DNA of 13,460 bases from Verrucomicrobiota bacterium (GTDB taxonomy: Bacteria > Verrucomicrobiota > Verrucomicrobiia > Opitutales > Opitutaceae). The notes below the pieces were generated by a model. That model ran no database searches. It was not told the DNA's origin and saw only the letters and a list, made by a program, of their open reading frames with translations. Position 1 is the first letter of the stretch. Each line of letters starts with the position of its first letter. This document shows positions 13,454 to 13,460 of the stretch, piece after piece. Position numbers and translations under genes: made by a program. Where the stretch lies: contig JAEXPG010000139.1 of assembly GCA_023447015.1 (NCBI GenBank), positions 1 to 13,460 on the forward strand. Direction: 5' to 3'.

Positions 13454-13460
13454 CGCAAGC

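Overview
The window is high-GC bacterial DNA. It holds one complete integrated genetic element of about 9.05 kb (432-9483) sitting in the 3' end of a tRNA-Arg(CCU) gene, flanked by chromosomal genes. Two points suggest Verrucomicrobiota, possibly Opitutaceae: a very large propeller/Y_Y_Y hybrid sensor kinase, and a tyrosine recombinase with Asn where two catalytic His residues normally sit. This is an inference from family resemblance, not a proven assignment.

Layout. 1-250 is the 3' end of a chromosomal gene, probably a radical SAM protein. 373-447 is tRNA-Arg(CCU). A 16-bp direct repeat (432-447 and 9468-9483) marks the element's ends; the left copy completes the tRNA. Just inside both ends lie phased CGCACAC repeats that look like integrase arm sites. 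Within the element, left to right, are: a small leftward gene with a winged-helix-like C-terminus (580-942); a rightward excisionase/AlpA-like regulator (1118-1510); then a leftward, tightly coupled series transcribed from about 7.9 kb down to 1.5 kb. In transcription order that series is a second excisionase-like protein, a basic 123-aa protein, a 200-bp symmetrical repeat array (7105-7303), an HTH protein, a small-terminase-like protein, a 90-aa helical protein, a second HTH protein related to the first, a 218-aa unknown, two small proteins, and an intact 707-aa tail tape measure protein. The integrase (8067-9353) lies next to the right end. 9497-13453 is a chromosomal hybrid histidine kinase convergent with the tRNA.

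How it may work. The integrase, with one or both excisionase-like proteins, would move the element in and out of the tRNA gene. The symmetrical array is the best candidate for an origin of replication or master operator. The leftward genes combine a small-terminase-like protein with a tape measure protein, but there is no large terminase, portal, capsid, protease, tail tube or baseplate gene. The compact overlapping frames do not look like random decay. The most interesting reading is a phage satellite (phage-inducible-island-like) that would redirect packaging and influence tail assembly of a helper phage. The alternative is a trimmed prophage. The sequence alone cannot decide between these.
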